Origin: Phytophthora quininea
Lineage: Eukaryota > Oomycota > Peronosporomycetes > Peronosporales > Peronosporaceae
Assembly: GCA_011947345.1 (NCBI GenBank)
Contig: JAAVTG010000670.1
Span: forward strand, 248,001 to 312,000
Length of the DNA stretch: 64,000 bases
Direction: 5' to 3'
Shown here piece by piece: positions 53,930-64,000 of the stretch. Position 1 is the stretch's first letter. Each line of letters starts with the position of its first letter. The translations under genes and the position numbers were made by a program. Under the pieces are notes generated by a model. That model was not told the DNA's origin and did not search any database. It saw only the letters and a program-made list of their open reading frames with translations.

Positions 53930-56900
53930 ATGCCGATGGACGGGCGGCCGCTGCTCTCACTGTCGCCTTCTGCAGCGTCAGGTGGGGCCTTCCCGTTGCT
54001 GCCGACGGATCTGCGTCGTCTTTTAGCCCTGCCGGACCGATCTTCGCCACCGGCTCTAGCCTCGGCTTCATCTCCTCGGTATCGTCGCCTGGCACCATCG
54101 CCAGCGCCGTTGAAGCGTCCGCCAGTGATCTCGATGAAGAGCATAGCTTTCACGCTCAGCTCGAGAGACTAGGCGGCGTTTTGGGGCTCGCACGAGCTCT
54201 GAGAGTCGACTTAGAGCGCGGTCTTGACGCCGGAGACAGTGACGGAGACCTGCAATACCGTGCCGACTGGTTCGGAGCCAACTATGTGGCACCACCGCCG
54301 CCACGACGTTTGCTCCGGCTCATAGCCGAGGCGGCTTTCATGGACACCACCAACCTCATCCTGGTCATCGACGGCGCTGTGGCTGTGGCCCTCGGCATGG
54401 CGGTGGGGAGCACTCCCAGCACCGACTGGATGGAAGGCACTTGTGTGCTGATCGCGGTGCTGGCCATTGCACTCGTCACGGCGGTCGGGGACTTCCAGAA
54501 GGAACGGCAATTCCGAGCGCTCAACGCCGTCAATGAGAACGAGCTCGTCCGTGTTGTTCGCTTTGGTGTGAGTCAAGAGTCCGAAAAGTTGAGCTGTCAG
54601 GTCAAGATGTGAGTCAAGGCGACGACAAGGACTCTCGCGTGCGGAAGTGGTCCATTGTGGTGGGCGATATCATTCGGCTGGAGCCCGGAGATGTCGTTCC
54701 TGCTGACGGTCTGGCGTTCCACACCCAGGAGCTGAAAGTGGACGAAATCACTCTCACTGATGAAGCAGAGGTGGTTCGCAAGGGTGACGCGTTGCAATCG
54801 ACCTCATTGGAGGCATTTCCGGTCGATGAGGACCTGCTTCCTGTCCAACTTTTCTCGGGTACGCGTGTGACGGTGAACATTCGCAGTATGGACAGATTAC
54901 AGCTCTGATCAACGGGGTTGGCGCTGAAGAAGCGAACGATGACGAACAGGGCGCGGAGGAATTCCCCAAGTCCTCTTCATCCATTCAAGACGGGAGCCAT
55001 TACTCTCTGGATGTTGCCGAGACCGCGGCAGCTCGAAAGTTTCCTGCTGAAGAGCTAAAGCCCGCCATAGCGAAGAAGAAAAAGCCGACGCGTCCCGAAC
55101 GCACTCCGCTGGCCCAGAAGATCCAGTCGATGAACCTGTGGCTTGGCAAGATGGGCGTGGTGGTGGCCTCGACCATTTTCATCGTGCTATGCGTACGCAT
55201 CAGCGTCGAGACCTTTGCCCAGGAACCTCGTCAGTCCTGGAAGGCGGAGTACTTGAGCGATTATCTGTCGTACTTCATTCTGGGCACCACCATCCTGGTC
55301 GTTGCCATTCCCGAAGGCCTTCCGCTGGCTGTCGCTATCGCGCTAGCGCTCGCTGTGCGACGGATGCTGCGTGGTCGCAGTTTAGTTCGTCACCTCGTAG
55401 CATGTGAGACGGTTGGCAACGCCACTACTCTATTGTCCGACAAGACCGGAACGCTGACTGCCAACCGTGTGAGTGTGGCTCGCATTTGGCTCGCTCCCGA
55501 GGGTGAAGGCGAGTTCGTGAGCGTTGATGCCGCTGTTGGCGATAGTCGGGCAGATTTTGACTCGGTGGAACTCGCCACCACTGCCATGAGCGCAGACGTG
55601 AAGCACACACTTTGCGAGGGCGTGGCGCTTTACACGACCGCGGAGTGCTGCCCTAGACAAAGGTGACGATGCTCCCGCTCCTCGAAAAGCCCTGGGAAGT
55701 CAAACGGAAGGCGCGCTCCTATCGTTCGCGGAGGCCTGCAACCATGGCGCATTCGACTACAGCCAGGTGCGAGAGAACGCAGTTATCCGTCGTGTGTTGC
55801 CGTTCAGCAGTGAGCGCAAGCGCATGTTCGTGGTAATGACATTCCCGGGTGATGGCGGTCGGTGCCGAATCTACACCAAGGGCGCTCCTGAGCTAGTGCT
55901 GTCGCGTTGCTCGAAGATGTTGTCACGATCAGGAGCCGTGGTGGAGTTGACGAACGATCGCCGCCAGTGGTTGCACCAGAATGTGCTCACTGTGTATGCA
56001 AAGCGCGGCTACTGTACGCTTTGCCTCGCCTACCGTGAGAGCGACATGAGTGGCGAGGCCATCGATGCCGCTTCATCTGAAGCATTGGAGCACCAGCTCG
56101 TGTGCATTGCTCTTGTGGCCATCGCTGACCTGCTACGCCCCACCACGAGTGATGCCGTCGCCTCTTGCCAGCGCGCTGGAATCATTGTTCGCATGGTGAC
56201 TGGCGATAGTGCGCTGACGGCACGCTCAATCGCTCGCGAATGCGGCATTTTGTCACCGTCGACGGAGAGCGACAACAGATACACCGTGATGGAGGGCCCG
56301 GCATTCCGTGCGCTCGTGCTGGATGCGAATGGAGATATTCGACAGGACGTCTTCGACCAGATCTACCCTTCGCTCCGCGTTTTGGCCCGAAGTTCGCCGC
56401 AGGACAAGCACACGCTAGTGACCGGGCTGCGGGCGTCGAAACTGCAGCCTGCACAGCTTGTAGCCGTCACTGGCGACGGCACCAACGATGCACCGGCGCT
56501 CCGGGCGGCACACGTCGGCTTTGCCGTGGGCAAGAGCGGTACGTCTGTGGCGAAGGAGGCCGCTGATATTGTGCTCATGGACGACGACCTGGCTGGTGTG
56601 GTGAGCGCTGTGGTCTCCGGTCGCGGGGTTTTCGACGGGATCTCGCAGTTTCTGCAGTTCCAGTTGACTGTCATCGCTGTTGCTCTCAGTGTCGCCTGCA
56701 TTGGCGCCGTCACGCTGCGTCAGTCGCCCATTGCGGCGGTGCAGATCCTCTGGGTGAACCTCTTCATGGACGTCTTCGCGTCGCTCGTGCTCACGACGGA
56801 CGAGCCGAAAGCTGAGGAACTCCTTAACCGTAAGCCGTTCTCTCAGAGCCAGTCGCTGGTCACTCCGCGCATGGCGAAGCATATTGCAGGGCAAACAGTG

Positions 56901-57348
56901 CTGCAATTGACTCTCCTGCTCATCCTTACGTTCCTGGGCGACAAGTGGTTTGACGTGCCGTCGGGCCGTGCTTCCGTGAGCGACGACGACCACGCCAGCT
57001 CGACACAGCACTTGACCATCGTCTTCAACACCTTCGTGTGGCTTCAGCTCTTCAACCAGCTCAATTGCCGACAAGGTGTAGCGGACGTGCCGCTGCTGCG
57101 GCTCTCAGAACTGTGGCAGAACAAGCTGAGCATCGCTGCGTTGGTCGTGCAGGGCGGTCTCCGTGACCATCGTGCAGGTCGGCGGAGAGCTCTTCCACTG
57201 CGCGGCTCTGACGGGCTCCCAATGGGCCGCCTGCATTGGCATGGGCGCGCTTGCGCTGCCCGTCGGCATGGCACTGCAACTATCGCAGGCCTCAGATGCA
57301 GAAGTCGACTCGGTGCCAACCCGCGCATCGAGACGTGGTGGAGATTAG
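53930..57348 (+). CDS. Plasma-membrane-type Ca2+-ATPase (P2B), several frame breaks
   Basis: About 1139 codons from MPMDGRPLLS. N-terminal LERLGGVLGLARALRVD, then FGANYVAPPPPRRLLRL (TM1 entry), actuator domain GDIIRLEPGDVVPADG, TM4 VVAIPEGLPLAV, phosphorylation site SDKTGTLT (near 55440), nucleotide-binding KGAPELVLSRC, hinge TGDGTNDAPAL (near 56480), TM6 NLFMDVFASLVLTTDEP, and C-terminal VQVGGELFHCAALTGSQW. The pump exports cytosolic Ca2+ using ATP. Frame breaks near 54050, 54605, 54885, 55655 and 57160 split the reading, but no domain is missing. The actuator motif reads TDEA instead of TGES. No long C-terminal calmodulin-binding extension follows the last TM. Confidence 0.9.
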
Positions 57349-58365
57349 CGTCTCGGGGCTGCAGAGCAGCGTTGTCGTCTCTCCTCCAGCTTTCAAACGC
57401 TCGAAAGAAACAAAGAGGTAAACTTGCTGACCAAAGAATTCTCGGCAATTGGTCGTTAGCGACCCACTACCCACTCGCAACCACTTTCGTCTTGGACGCA
57501 TCGAGTTTTGATCACTCCCTGCTGCCTGTAAAGCTGCAGTCAAACATCATAAACACCATCGGTTTACCGCGCCACCCGTAGGAAGCCTGTCCAGGAATGC
57601 CTCCTCCGGCAAACCAAAGCTTCCAAGAGAACCGCATGCGTCATTCCGCTGCCGGTCAAGCGATCAGCCGACGGACCAAACTCCTGTTTCTGCGCCGACT
57701 GTGACGACGATGGCGGCGATAAAGCGTGCCCGAGCCGTAAGGCCCCTCTAGCCATTCGCGTTCTGGTGGTTGGGGCGCGACTCCGCAGCGAACTGCTGCG
57801 TTGACGACAGCAAAGGCAAGGCTGTTCTGGTGTTGCGGCAAGTTATTATGTCGGGTAAGAACTTGCTGTCGACGCCGCCACGCACGTTGATATCTGTTGA
57901 CACGCATCGTCTTGCCTTGTTTGGATGCATGAGTCGATGATGGCTGTAGGCTTTTGCGCGAAGTTGACTGAGCAATAGATCGCTTCCGTCAATTGGAGCG
58001 CGTCACTGCCCTTGGACCATCACTCCGACGCTGACGTCACAGCCGAACACGATCGAAGAGGACCGTGTCGAATGCTCATTTCCAGCGCGCCCGAGGCTGC
58101 AATGGAGCAGGAAGAAAATCGTGGCGATGCAGGAGGGGACTGCAGCCCGAATTGCGATGATGCTGGGCGAATCGTTTGCCTGAAGAGCTGGTATTCGGCG
58201 ATTGACCGTGGATGTATCCATCATTGGTACGCTGTACCTCTGAGGCCAATCTTGCGCTTTCAAGCGTTGCTTTGAATTCTGGTGGGAGGCGCCCGTGTTT
58301 CACAATCAAAAACGCCGCGCCGGCCGCAAGGGACTTCTTCCTCCGTCCACAGCTCCTCCGTCTCC
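57349..58365. other. Intergenic between Ca2+-ATPase and biotin synthase genes
   Basis: Only short frames on both strands with no recognised family. No repeat ends seen. Confidence 0.5.
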
Positions 58366-59573
58366 ATGTTGCTCCGCAAGATCGCTTCCTCCGCGCGCGT
58401 GGGCGTGCGCCGCCAGTCCACCGCCTCTATGACGCTCACGGTGCCCGGCCTGTCAGCCGAAGTCCGCAACGTACGTTCATACAATTGCCATAAATTCGAA
58501 AGTCTGCCATAAAATAGCTGACGCCATCCCCTTATTTATGGCTCCCCTACCTGCAGGACTGGACCAAGGAAGAGGTGCAGGCCATCTACGACCAGCCGCT
58601 GCTGGAGCTCGTGTACAAGGCCGCCACCGTGCACCGCATGCACTTCGACCCCACCGAGGTGCAGCAGTGCACGCTGCTGTCCATCAAGACGGGCGGCTGC
58701 ACCGAGGACTGCAAGTACTGCTCGCAATCGTCGCGCCACAAGACGTTCGTCAAGCCTGAGCCCACCAAGAAGGTGCAGGAGGTGGTCGAGATGGCTCGCC
58801 GCGCCAAGGCCGCCGGCAGCACGCGCTTCTGCATGGGCTCGGCCTGGCGCGAAGTGGGGCGTAAGAACGCCTTCAAGCACATCCTGGACATGGTGCGCAA
58901 GGTCAAAGCCATGGACCTCGAGGTCTGCTGCACGCTCGGCATGCTCACGGAGGAGCAGGCTCAGCAGCTCAAAGAGGCCGGGCTATCGGCCTACAACCAT
59001 AACCTGGACACGAGCCGCGAGCACTACGCCAAGGTCATCACCACGCGCACGTACGACGACCGTCTGCAGACCATCGCCAACGTCCGCAAGGCCGGCATCT
59101 CGGTCTGCTGCGGCGGCATCTTAGGCCTAGGCGAGGAGAAAATCGACCGTGTTGGCCTGTTGCATACGTTGGCCACGATGGACGAGCACCCCGAGTCGGT
59201 GCCGGTCAACGCCCTCGTCTCGGTGGAGGGCACGCCCCTCTATGACGAGGACATTGCGCCCGTCACGGCCTTTGATATGGCGCGCATGATCGCCACGGCG
59301 CGCATTCTGATGCCCAAGACCATGGTGCGTCTCAGTGCCGGCCGCATGTCGTTCACGGACGCGGAGCAGGGCATGCTGTTCATGGCCGGCGCCAACTCGA
59401 TCTTCAACGGCGACACGCTGCTGACCACGGCCAACCCGGCCTTCGAGAAGGACAAGAAGCTGTTCGCGAGCATGGGGCTGACCGGCAAGCCGGCGTACAC
59501 GAAGCACAAGGCCACGCCCTACATTGTCAAGGTGACGCACTCGGCGCCGGCCGAGACCGAGGCCGTGGCGTAA
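58366..59573 (+). CDS. Biotin synthase, mitochondrial type
   Basis: 373 aa in two exons (58366-58470, 58557-59573), frame intact. MLLRKIASSARVGVRRQS is an Arg/Ser-rich presequence typical of mitochondrial import. Exon 2 carries the radical-SAM cluster motif CTEDCKYC (CxxxCxxC), SRFCMGSAWR-like TRFCMGSAWR, TLGML, YNHNLDTS, CCGGILGLGE and NALVSVEGTPL, all diagnostic of BioB/BIO2. It inserts sulfur into dethiobiotin using SAM and Fe-S clusters, the last step of biotin synthesis. The length matches eukaryotic BIO2. The start is chosen because it gives the presequence; the frame is open further upstream to 58282. Confidence 0.96.
58471..58556 (+). other. Biotin synthase intron (86 nt)
   Basis: gtacgttcat...cctgcag, GT-AG, phase 0 between AAC and GAC; a branch-point-like gctgac lies about 40 nt before the acceptor. 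Confidence 0.92.
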
Positions 59574-59715
59574 ATTGGAGGAACGTTCGGAGGCAGTGCG
59601 AGGTGTCCATTATTACTGTAATGTGGAGTATCAATAATATTCCTTTTTGACCCACAACAGCTTCGACTGCAGCATCGACCATGATCAAAACGGCATCTAT
59701 ATTACTTAGTCGGCG

Positions 59716-60421
59716 CTACGCCATCTTCTTGGCCTTCTTGGTCTTGTGTCGACGCTTCTTGGGGGCAGCATTGCCGTTCGCAGCTCGCTTCTTCTGGGGC
59801 TTTTCCTCCATCGTCTCGTCGCCGTCTGCGTCCTTGGTCTGCATCTCCTCGTCGGACTCTTCGTCCGGATACAGGTCGGACATGTCGTCGTCTGTCTGTT
59901 TGGCTGGTGTCTTCTCCACCAGTTCCTCCTCTTTCTCTTCTTCTTCCTCTTCTTCCTCTGCATCTGAGTAAATCACTTGACTGTTCTCAAACTCGAACGC
60001 GTCTGCATCAAACTCCCCGTCTGTCCATCCTCCTCATCGTCCTCGCTCTGCTTGACTTTGATCTTGACGTGCTGCTTCATGCGCTTGTACTTCTTGCCAC
60101 TCACGTGCTTCTCCACCTCGGACGGGATGCGGTTGAGGATGACGCCCGTCACATTGCAGTACAAACTCTTGGGCAGACGACGGTGCGGCACAATGTACGG
60201 CTCGTACTGCGAGTAGTCGTGGCAGTACCAGTCCCTGGCCTTGACGAACTTCTTTGACTTGAGGTGCGACTCGATGACGTCACCCTCGGCAGCATTTCGT
60301 GCTGCGTCAGCTGGCACTTGACGCGGACGCGTTTGTGGTCGCCTTCGCCAGTCTCCACCAGCTCCAGAACTCATGCTTGCTCAGTAGCGCCTGCACAGTA
60401 GCGTCCACAGTTGTCGCCATT
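59716..60421 (-). CDS. SURF2-family protein, three frame breaks
   Basis: About 235 codons from MATTVDATVQALLSKHEF at 60421. The family reading continues ELVETGEGDHKRVRVKCQLTQHEM, then SHLKSKKFVKARDW, SQYEPYIVPHRRLPKSLYCNVTG, VEKHVSGKKYKRM, and an acidic then Lys-rich tail (EEEEEEEEKEEEL ... RRHKTKKAKKM) ending at 59716. Frame breaks near 60370 (ttctgg for ttcctgg), 60291 and 60020 each fit the loss of one base of a doublet. Surfeit locus protein 2 is a conserved nuclear/nucleolar protein; its biochemical role is not settled. Convergent with biotin synthase. Confidence 0.85.
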
Positions 60422-60454
60422 GTTGACACGCTGAAGTGATGCGAGGAGCTCCAG

Positions 60455-61474
60455 TCAAAGTGTGGAGCGCCCCAGATGCACTGGAACGAGAATGTGGGAC
60501 GCAGTATGGGTCATGGACGGACAAAGGCAACTTGTTGACGATGATGAAACGATTATGGGATGGCTAGTCTGTAGTCTGCAGTCAGGCGAGCGCCGTTGAG
60601 CACGAGAGAGATCGCTCAGGTTGCCCAGCATCTGCAGCAGCGGGACCATCAAATTTGCGTCCGAGTCGATGGAGACCACGCGGTCGATGGTGTTGTCCCA
60701 GCAGAAGACCACGGCGTTGGTGGTCTTCACCTTCTGCTCCACCAATTTGGCTGCTAGATGTTCATGCTCGTTCTTGAGGTGAGGAAACGCGTAGCGCACC
60801 GTGTCGTTGGTCATGGTGAATGTGCTGGTCGCAGTGGCGAGGATCGAGCTGTCCCCGACGGTCTCTATGCGGTGCAGTCGGATCTCAAAGTCGCGGAAGC
60901 ATAGCGATATAAACCTCCAGTTCTGCAGGTGTGCCTCGATGTTGCATGCTGGTGCACGTACATCCTTGGCCATCGTCGCCTGCAGGAAGTCTCGCTGCAC
61001 GTGGTAGTCGCTCTGGGTGACTGCGGAAGGACGCGCAGGCGAGGTCGCTCTTCTGGGCACTGCAGGCCTGTACCCGAAGCGGAAGAGCCGAAAGTATTCG
61101 GCCACAGCGTTCCATGGCGTCGTTCGTGTGGAAATACCCGAAGCGACGACCTGCCGCTGCAGCTCCAGCCGCTGGACTTCCTCTCGTAGCTGCTGGATGG
61201 TCTCTTCGTAGGCGGCGGCCTTGTCGCGCTGCATCTTGCGGTATCGCGCCATGTTCTCGCGATTGCGCTCGCGGAGAGCGGCTCTGGCTGCCTCGTAGTC
61301 GTGGTTGCTTGGGATGATGGCGGCACGTTGTAAGAGCATTTGCATCGCGTGGATCGACACGTCGGAGCTCTCATTGTTTTTGGCGACAAACCTTCGGGAC
61401 TCGGCTTGATGAATGACGTTGCCGACGATCCCGTCGCTCAAGTGGTGCGTGTTGGGCGGTGGGCTGTAGTCCAT
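60455..61474 (-). CDS. bZIP-like protein K (canonical Asn retained)
   Basis: 339 aa from MDYSPPPNTHHLSDG at 61474; the frame is open further upstream to 61588. N-terminal motif LSDGIVGNVIHQAE; basic region RERNRENMARYRKMQRDK keeps Asn at the invariant bZIP position; zipper-like LREEVQRLELQRQVV. Family domain: EYFRLFRFGYRP, ATMAKDVRAPACNIEA, AAKLVEQKVKTTNAVVFCWD, LLQMLGNLSDLSR. After LSR the frame seems to slip: the neighbouring frame reads VLNGARLTADYRLAIP and stops at 60553, as in relatives. The real stop is therefore probably 60553, leaving about 130 bp before SURF2, not 33. Confidence 0.83.
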   Translation of the reverse strand: MDYSPPPNTHHLSDGIVGNVIHQAESRRFVAKNNESSDVSIHAMQMLLQRAAIIPSNHDYEAARAALRERNRENMARYRKMQRDKAAAYEETIQQLREEVQRLELQRQVVASGISTRTTPWNAVAEYFRLFRFGYRPAVPRRATSPARPSAVTQSDYHVQRDFLQATMAKDVRAPACNIEAHLQNWRFISLCFRDFEIRLHRIETVGDSSILATATSTFTMTNDTVRYAFPHLKNEHEHLAAKLVEQKVKTTNAVVFCWDNTIDRVVSIDSDANLMVPLLQMLGNLSDLSRAQRRSPDCRLQTSHPIIVSSSSTSCLCPSMTHTASHILVPVHLGRSTL

Positions 61475-61588
61475 GACGAGTGTCGATGTGAGGCCTGCTC
61501 TGCAGATTGCGGTTTGAGTGGCAGTTGACGAAATTCGTCGCCCGATCTCGAACTTCACGCAATCACCAGATGCAGAGCAGGCAAACAC

Positions 61589-62314
61589 GTTGGGATTGTT
61601 CGAAACTCACGCTCAGTAATCCGTCATTCCATACAAAGACTGCAATTGTTTTCACACGCAAGACGGGGGGTATTTCTCAAGAACCAGTGCCGATGTGTTG
61701 CCGTCGTCCCGAAACCAGTACCTTTCACAAATCGCATTGGAGGTGAAGTCCTGCATGAACGTGGCTGCTGCCAATCCGGAGCTGAAGGGCATTCCCATTT
61801 TCAGCACGGCTGTTCCGGGCAGGCTTGTCAGGTCCAATTGCGCGCGACTTGATGAAGTCATGGTTGAGAGTGGGGCGATGGAGGAGCTAAACTTGCTGCA
61901 ACAGCTCTTCCGCTGACGCTGTCCATGCCAGACTCTTCCGAGTCAGGTGCTGGTTTCGGGGCGACGGCGGAAAATAGATACTGGTTTTGGGAAATACTCC
62001 GAGACGGCTTCTTCACGCTCAACTTGACTCCGGCAAAAAAGACTGCACGGTTGCAATCTGCGATTGTGTTCGTCAACATGACCATGATACATGTCATGGG
62101 CCTTGCGCACTTCCAAGGCGGGGTGGAAGATCACGCCAAGCTACTATATCGCCACGACAAGTTGCCACGCGTCACCACCAAGTTCAACCACGTCACCAGC
62201 AATTTGACCAGAAGTGCTGCTCGTTTCGTGGCATCTGATGACAACCTGTCAATTGTCCGACCAGGATTCGCACTTTTGGTTTTGCCGTCATCTTGAGCAA
62301 GACGCGCGATTCTG
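61589..62314. repeat. Imperfect inverted repeat in intergenic DNA
   Basis: Plus-strand 61663-61730 (gtatttctcaagaaccagtg ... cgtcccgaaaccagtacc) is matched by the minus strand of about 61930-61997 (gtatttcccaaaaccagtat ... cgccccgaaaccagcacc). The spacer is about 200 bp with no recognised gene. It may be a small foldback or TIR element; ends and target duplication were not found. Confidence 0.5.
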
Positions 62315-63475
62315 ATGGTGCACGCAGATGAGCAGGAGACGCGTCGCCTGAAGAACCGCGAGTGCATGCGGAAGATCCGACAACGGCAGCGTCGAGAGCT
62401 CCAGGAAATGACAAACACCGCGAGGCGTCTCGAGACGCAGTATCGCGAGCTGTGCCATCGAGCATCATCGGACCAGGCAGCAGGTTCAGGCATCCACAGT
62501 CCAAACCGTGACCAGGAGAGGGACTTTGTCGAGGTGGTCGAGCTGTCCAAGCGGCTGGGGGCCGAGAAGCTCTACTTGCAGACGCTGATCAAGCAGAAGA
62601 AGGCCTGGCAGCGTCGACTGCAGCGCATCCTGGACTTTGAGGGCAGCAGCAACCCTCCGAGCCAGCAGATGCAAACCGTTGTGCTTGACCAATTGGACGA
62701 GGCCCACGCACTAGAGGAGCTCGGATTCCACCCGGTGACCGACTGGGACTTGACGCAGAGTATCATGGACAACAAGCGCAATATGGAGCGCGTCCAGAGC
62801 CAGCTACTCACTCCATCGATGCTCGACATGTTGAGCGAAACAAGAACCCACCGTCTGCAGGCGTTCGGTTGGGATGTCGTGCAGCACGTGAACGGCGGTG
62901 CCATGGAGTGCGTCCTAACCAAAATGTTCACTGGTCTCGACATCTTCGACCTCATGCAGCGGTCGTTCGTCAGCGGTCTGCAGTTCCATGACTACAGGAG
63001 GTCCAAAGCAGAGACGCGTCGGCTGCAAGTGCTTCAGCAGCTGAATCCGAACGCCTACGTGCTCGTTCGAGATGTCGCGTCCCCGACCGACGTCTCCACG
63101 TTCAGGACAGTGTTCGTGCACTTCTTAATGGAGACGTCCAAAGAGTTCTCTTCGTCCGACGCGAGTCAGGAAACTCTGCTAGGCTCAGGCTACGTGTTGG
63201 GCGGTCAGAGCGTTGCCACAGACCGGTCGTGTCTTGCGCGGGACGACAAAGAGCCAAAGCTGGCGTGGGCAGGCATGTCCGTCTCCATCGAGGCCCTGGA
63301 CATCGTCAACTCCACCACCGGCGAGAGATCTCAGCGGATCCGCTGGACGGCCAGTAACGACTACGGCACCGAGGCCCACGCGCAGCGGAATGCCGCCGAC
63401 ACGTTGCAGGCGGTGCTTCGCTGGGAGATGTTTGGCATCTCGCCCACCGCCCTCGTGTCCGTCTCGCCGCAATGA
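62315..63475 (+). CDS. bZIP protein L (separate subfamily)
   Basis: 386 aa, intact. The N-terminus ETRRLKNRECMRKIRQRQRR is a basic region with the canonical Asn (NREC) and Arg (KIR) eight residues later, followed by a coiled coil (RRLETQYRELCHR) and a second helical stretch (SKRLGAEKLYLQTLIKQKK). The rest (about 270 residues) is a globular domain of unknown fold with FGWDVVQHVNGG, MQRSFVSGLQFHD and VASPTDVSTFRTVF. It differs from the A-K cluster in domain and order. Probably a transcription factor; targets are unknown. Confidence 0.85.
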   Translation: MVHADEQETRRLKNRECMRKIRQRQRRELQEMTNTARRLETQYRELCHRASSDQAAGSGIHSPNRDQERDFVEVVELSKRLGAEKLYLQTLIKQKKAWQRRLQRILDFEGSSNPPSQQMQTVVLDQLDEAHALEELGFHPVTDWDLTQSIMDNKRNMERVQSQLLTPSMLDMLSETRTHRLQAFGWDVVQHVNGGAMECVLTKMFTGLDIFDLMQRSFVSGLQFHDYRRSKAETRRLQVLQQLNPNAYVLVRDVASPTDVSTFRTVFVHFLMETSKEFSSSDASQETLLGSGYVLGGQSVATDRSCLARDDKEPKLAWAGMSVSIEALDIVNSTTGERSQRIRWTASNDYGTEAHAQRNAADTLQAVLRWEMFGISPTALVSVSPQ

Positions 63476-63574
63476 TAGCTCTTGTAACTTACTCTCAACA
63501 CGAACTGCGCTATCGCCTTCGTCATCAGCATGCATTGACGACCACGTGAATGCACGGTCTCCATTTCCGACAGC

Positions 63575-64000
63575 ATGAGGTTTGGCTTCTCCACGTCATC
63601 ATTGATGTGCATCGGGCCCTATACCGACGACCACAACGCCATTCCGCCAAGTTACTCAGAGATGACACGTGCACGCAACTTGAGTCCGGCCGAGCAGGAG
63701 GCTCGTCGTCTCAAGAACCGCGAGTTCATGCGCAACTCCCGGGGCGCCAGCGACAGAAACTGCAGGACATGAAGGTCACGGTCCAACTGCTCGAGACGCA
63801 GTACGCCGAACTGTGTCGCCGGTCCGAAGAAGCTCGACGCGCATCTCCAGCAGCTCAGCTCCAGGTCATACCCAGCTCGAAACTCGAGCGAGACTACAAC
63901 GAAGCCGTGGCCGTCGCCAAGCGGCTCGGAGCCGAGAAACTTTACCTTCGCAACAGACTGCAGGAGACCACGGCTTGGCAGCGACTCGTGCAGCGAGCCA
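63575..64000 (+). CDS. bZIP protein M, partial (window end)
   Basis: Tandem paralogue of L. Starts at MRFGFSTSS (63575), or more likely at MTRARNLSPAEQ (63662). LKNREFMRN carries the canonical Asn. Near 63742 the frame changes (ccggggcgcc), after which RQRQKLQDM, LLETQYAELCRR and AKRLGAEKLYLRN match L. The gene runs off the window end. Confidence 0.75.

Noticed and set aside
1..64000. CRISPR arrays, rRNA or tRNA genes, bacterial operons
   Set aside because: No regularly spaced short repeats or rRNA-like sequence were seen by eye; gene structure is eukaryotic. A tRNA could be missed without a covariance search.

Overview
The window looks like nuclear DNA of an oomycete, most probably Phytophthora or a close relative. 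The supporting signs are GC-rich third codon positions, introns of 60 and 86 nt with GT-AG ends, Inr+FPR-like core promoters (TCAYTYY..AATTT) just upstream of several genes, an expanded family of AAAP amino-acid permeases, and a large family of bZIP-like proteins with altered basic regions. The genus is an inference; no rRNA or marker gene is present.

Layout. (1) 1-19695 is a nested stack of non-LTR retrotransposons (LINEs). A tandem array of a ~2.05 kb LINE-derived unit (1-4.1 kb) leads into a chimeric plus-strand element (3587-12413). That element is split by a full-length minus-strand LINE (4709-11044). An older minus-strand LINE backbone (12431-13500 plus 18346-~18553) is split by a second, almost identical but 5'-truncated LINE (13501-18328). 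A divergent 5'-truncated LINE (18571-19678) sits in the 3' end of a bZIP-like gene. Four insertions have perfect 17-bp target-site duplications. (2) 19.7-31.2 kb is a cluster of nine bZIP-like genes, four of which form a 2.15-kb-arm inverted duplication; a TIR element with TA flanks lies at 22595-23142. (3) 31.4-44.0 kb holds a secreted or type I membrane protein, four AAAP permeases (one a clear pseudogene), another bZIP-like gene and the WD40 protein LST8. (4) 44.1-53.8 kb is gene-poor, with only unidentified open frames. (5) 53.9-64.0 kb holds a plasma-membrane-type Ca2+-ATPase, a mitochondrial-type biotin synthase with one intron, SURF2, and three more bZIP-like genes, the last cut by the window edge.

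How the parts relate. The housekeeping genes (LST8 in TOR complexes, biotin synthase, SURF2, Ca2+-ATPase) are unrelated single genes. The bZIP-like family (13 members here) and the permeases have grown by local duplication. Most conserved genes carry one or more one-base frame breaks, and nearly all those that could be compared are losses inside short homopolymers. The same kind of break occurs in both LINE copies. This pattern is better explained by base under-calling in a draft assembly than by wholesale gene death, so gene calls below give the full homologous span and state where the frame breaks.
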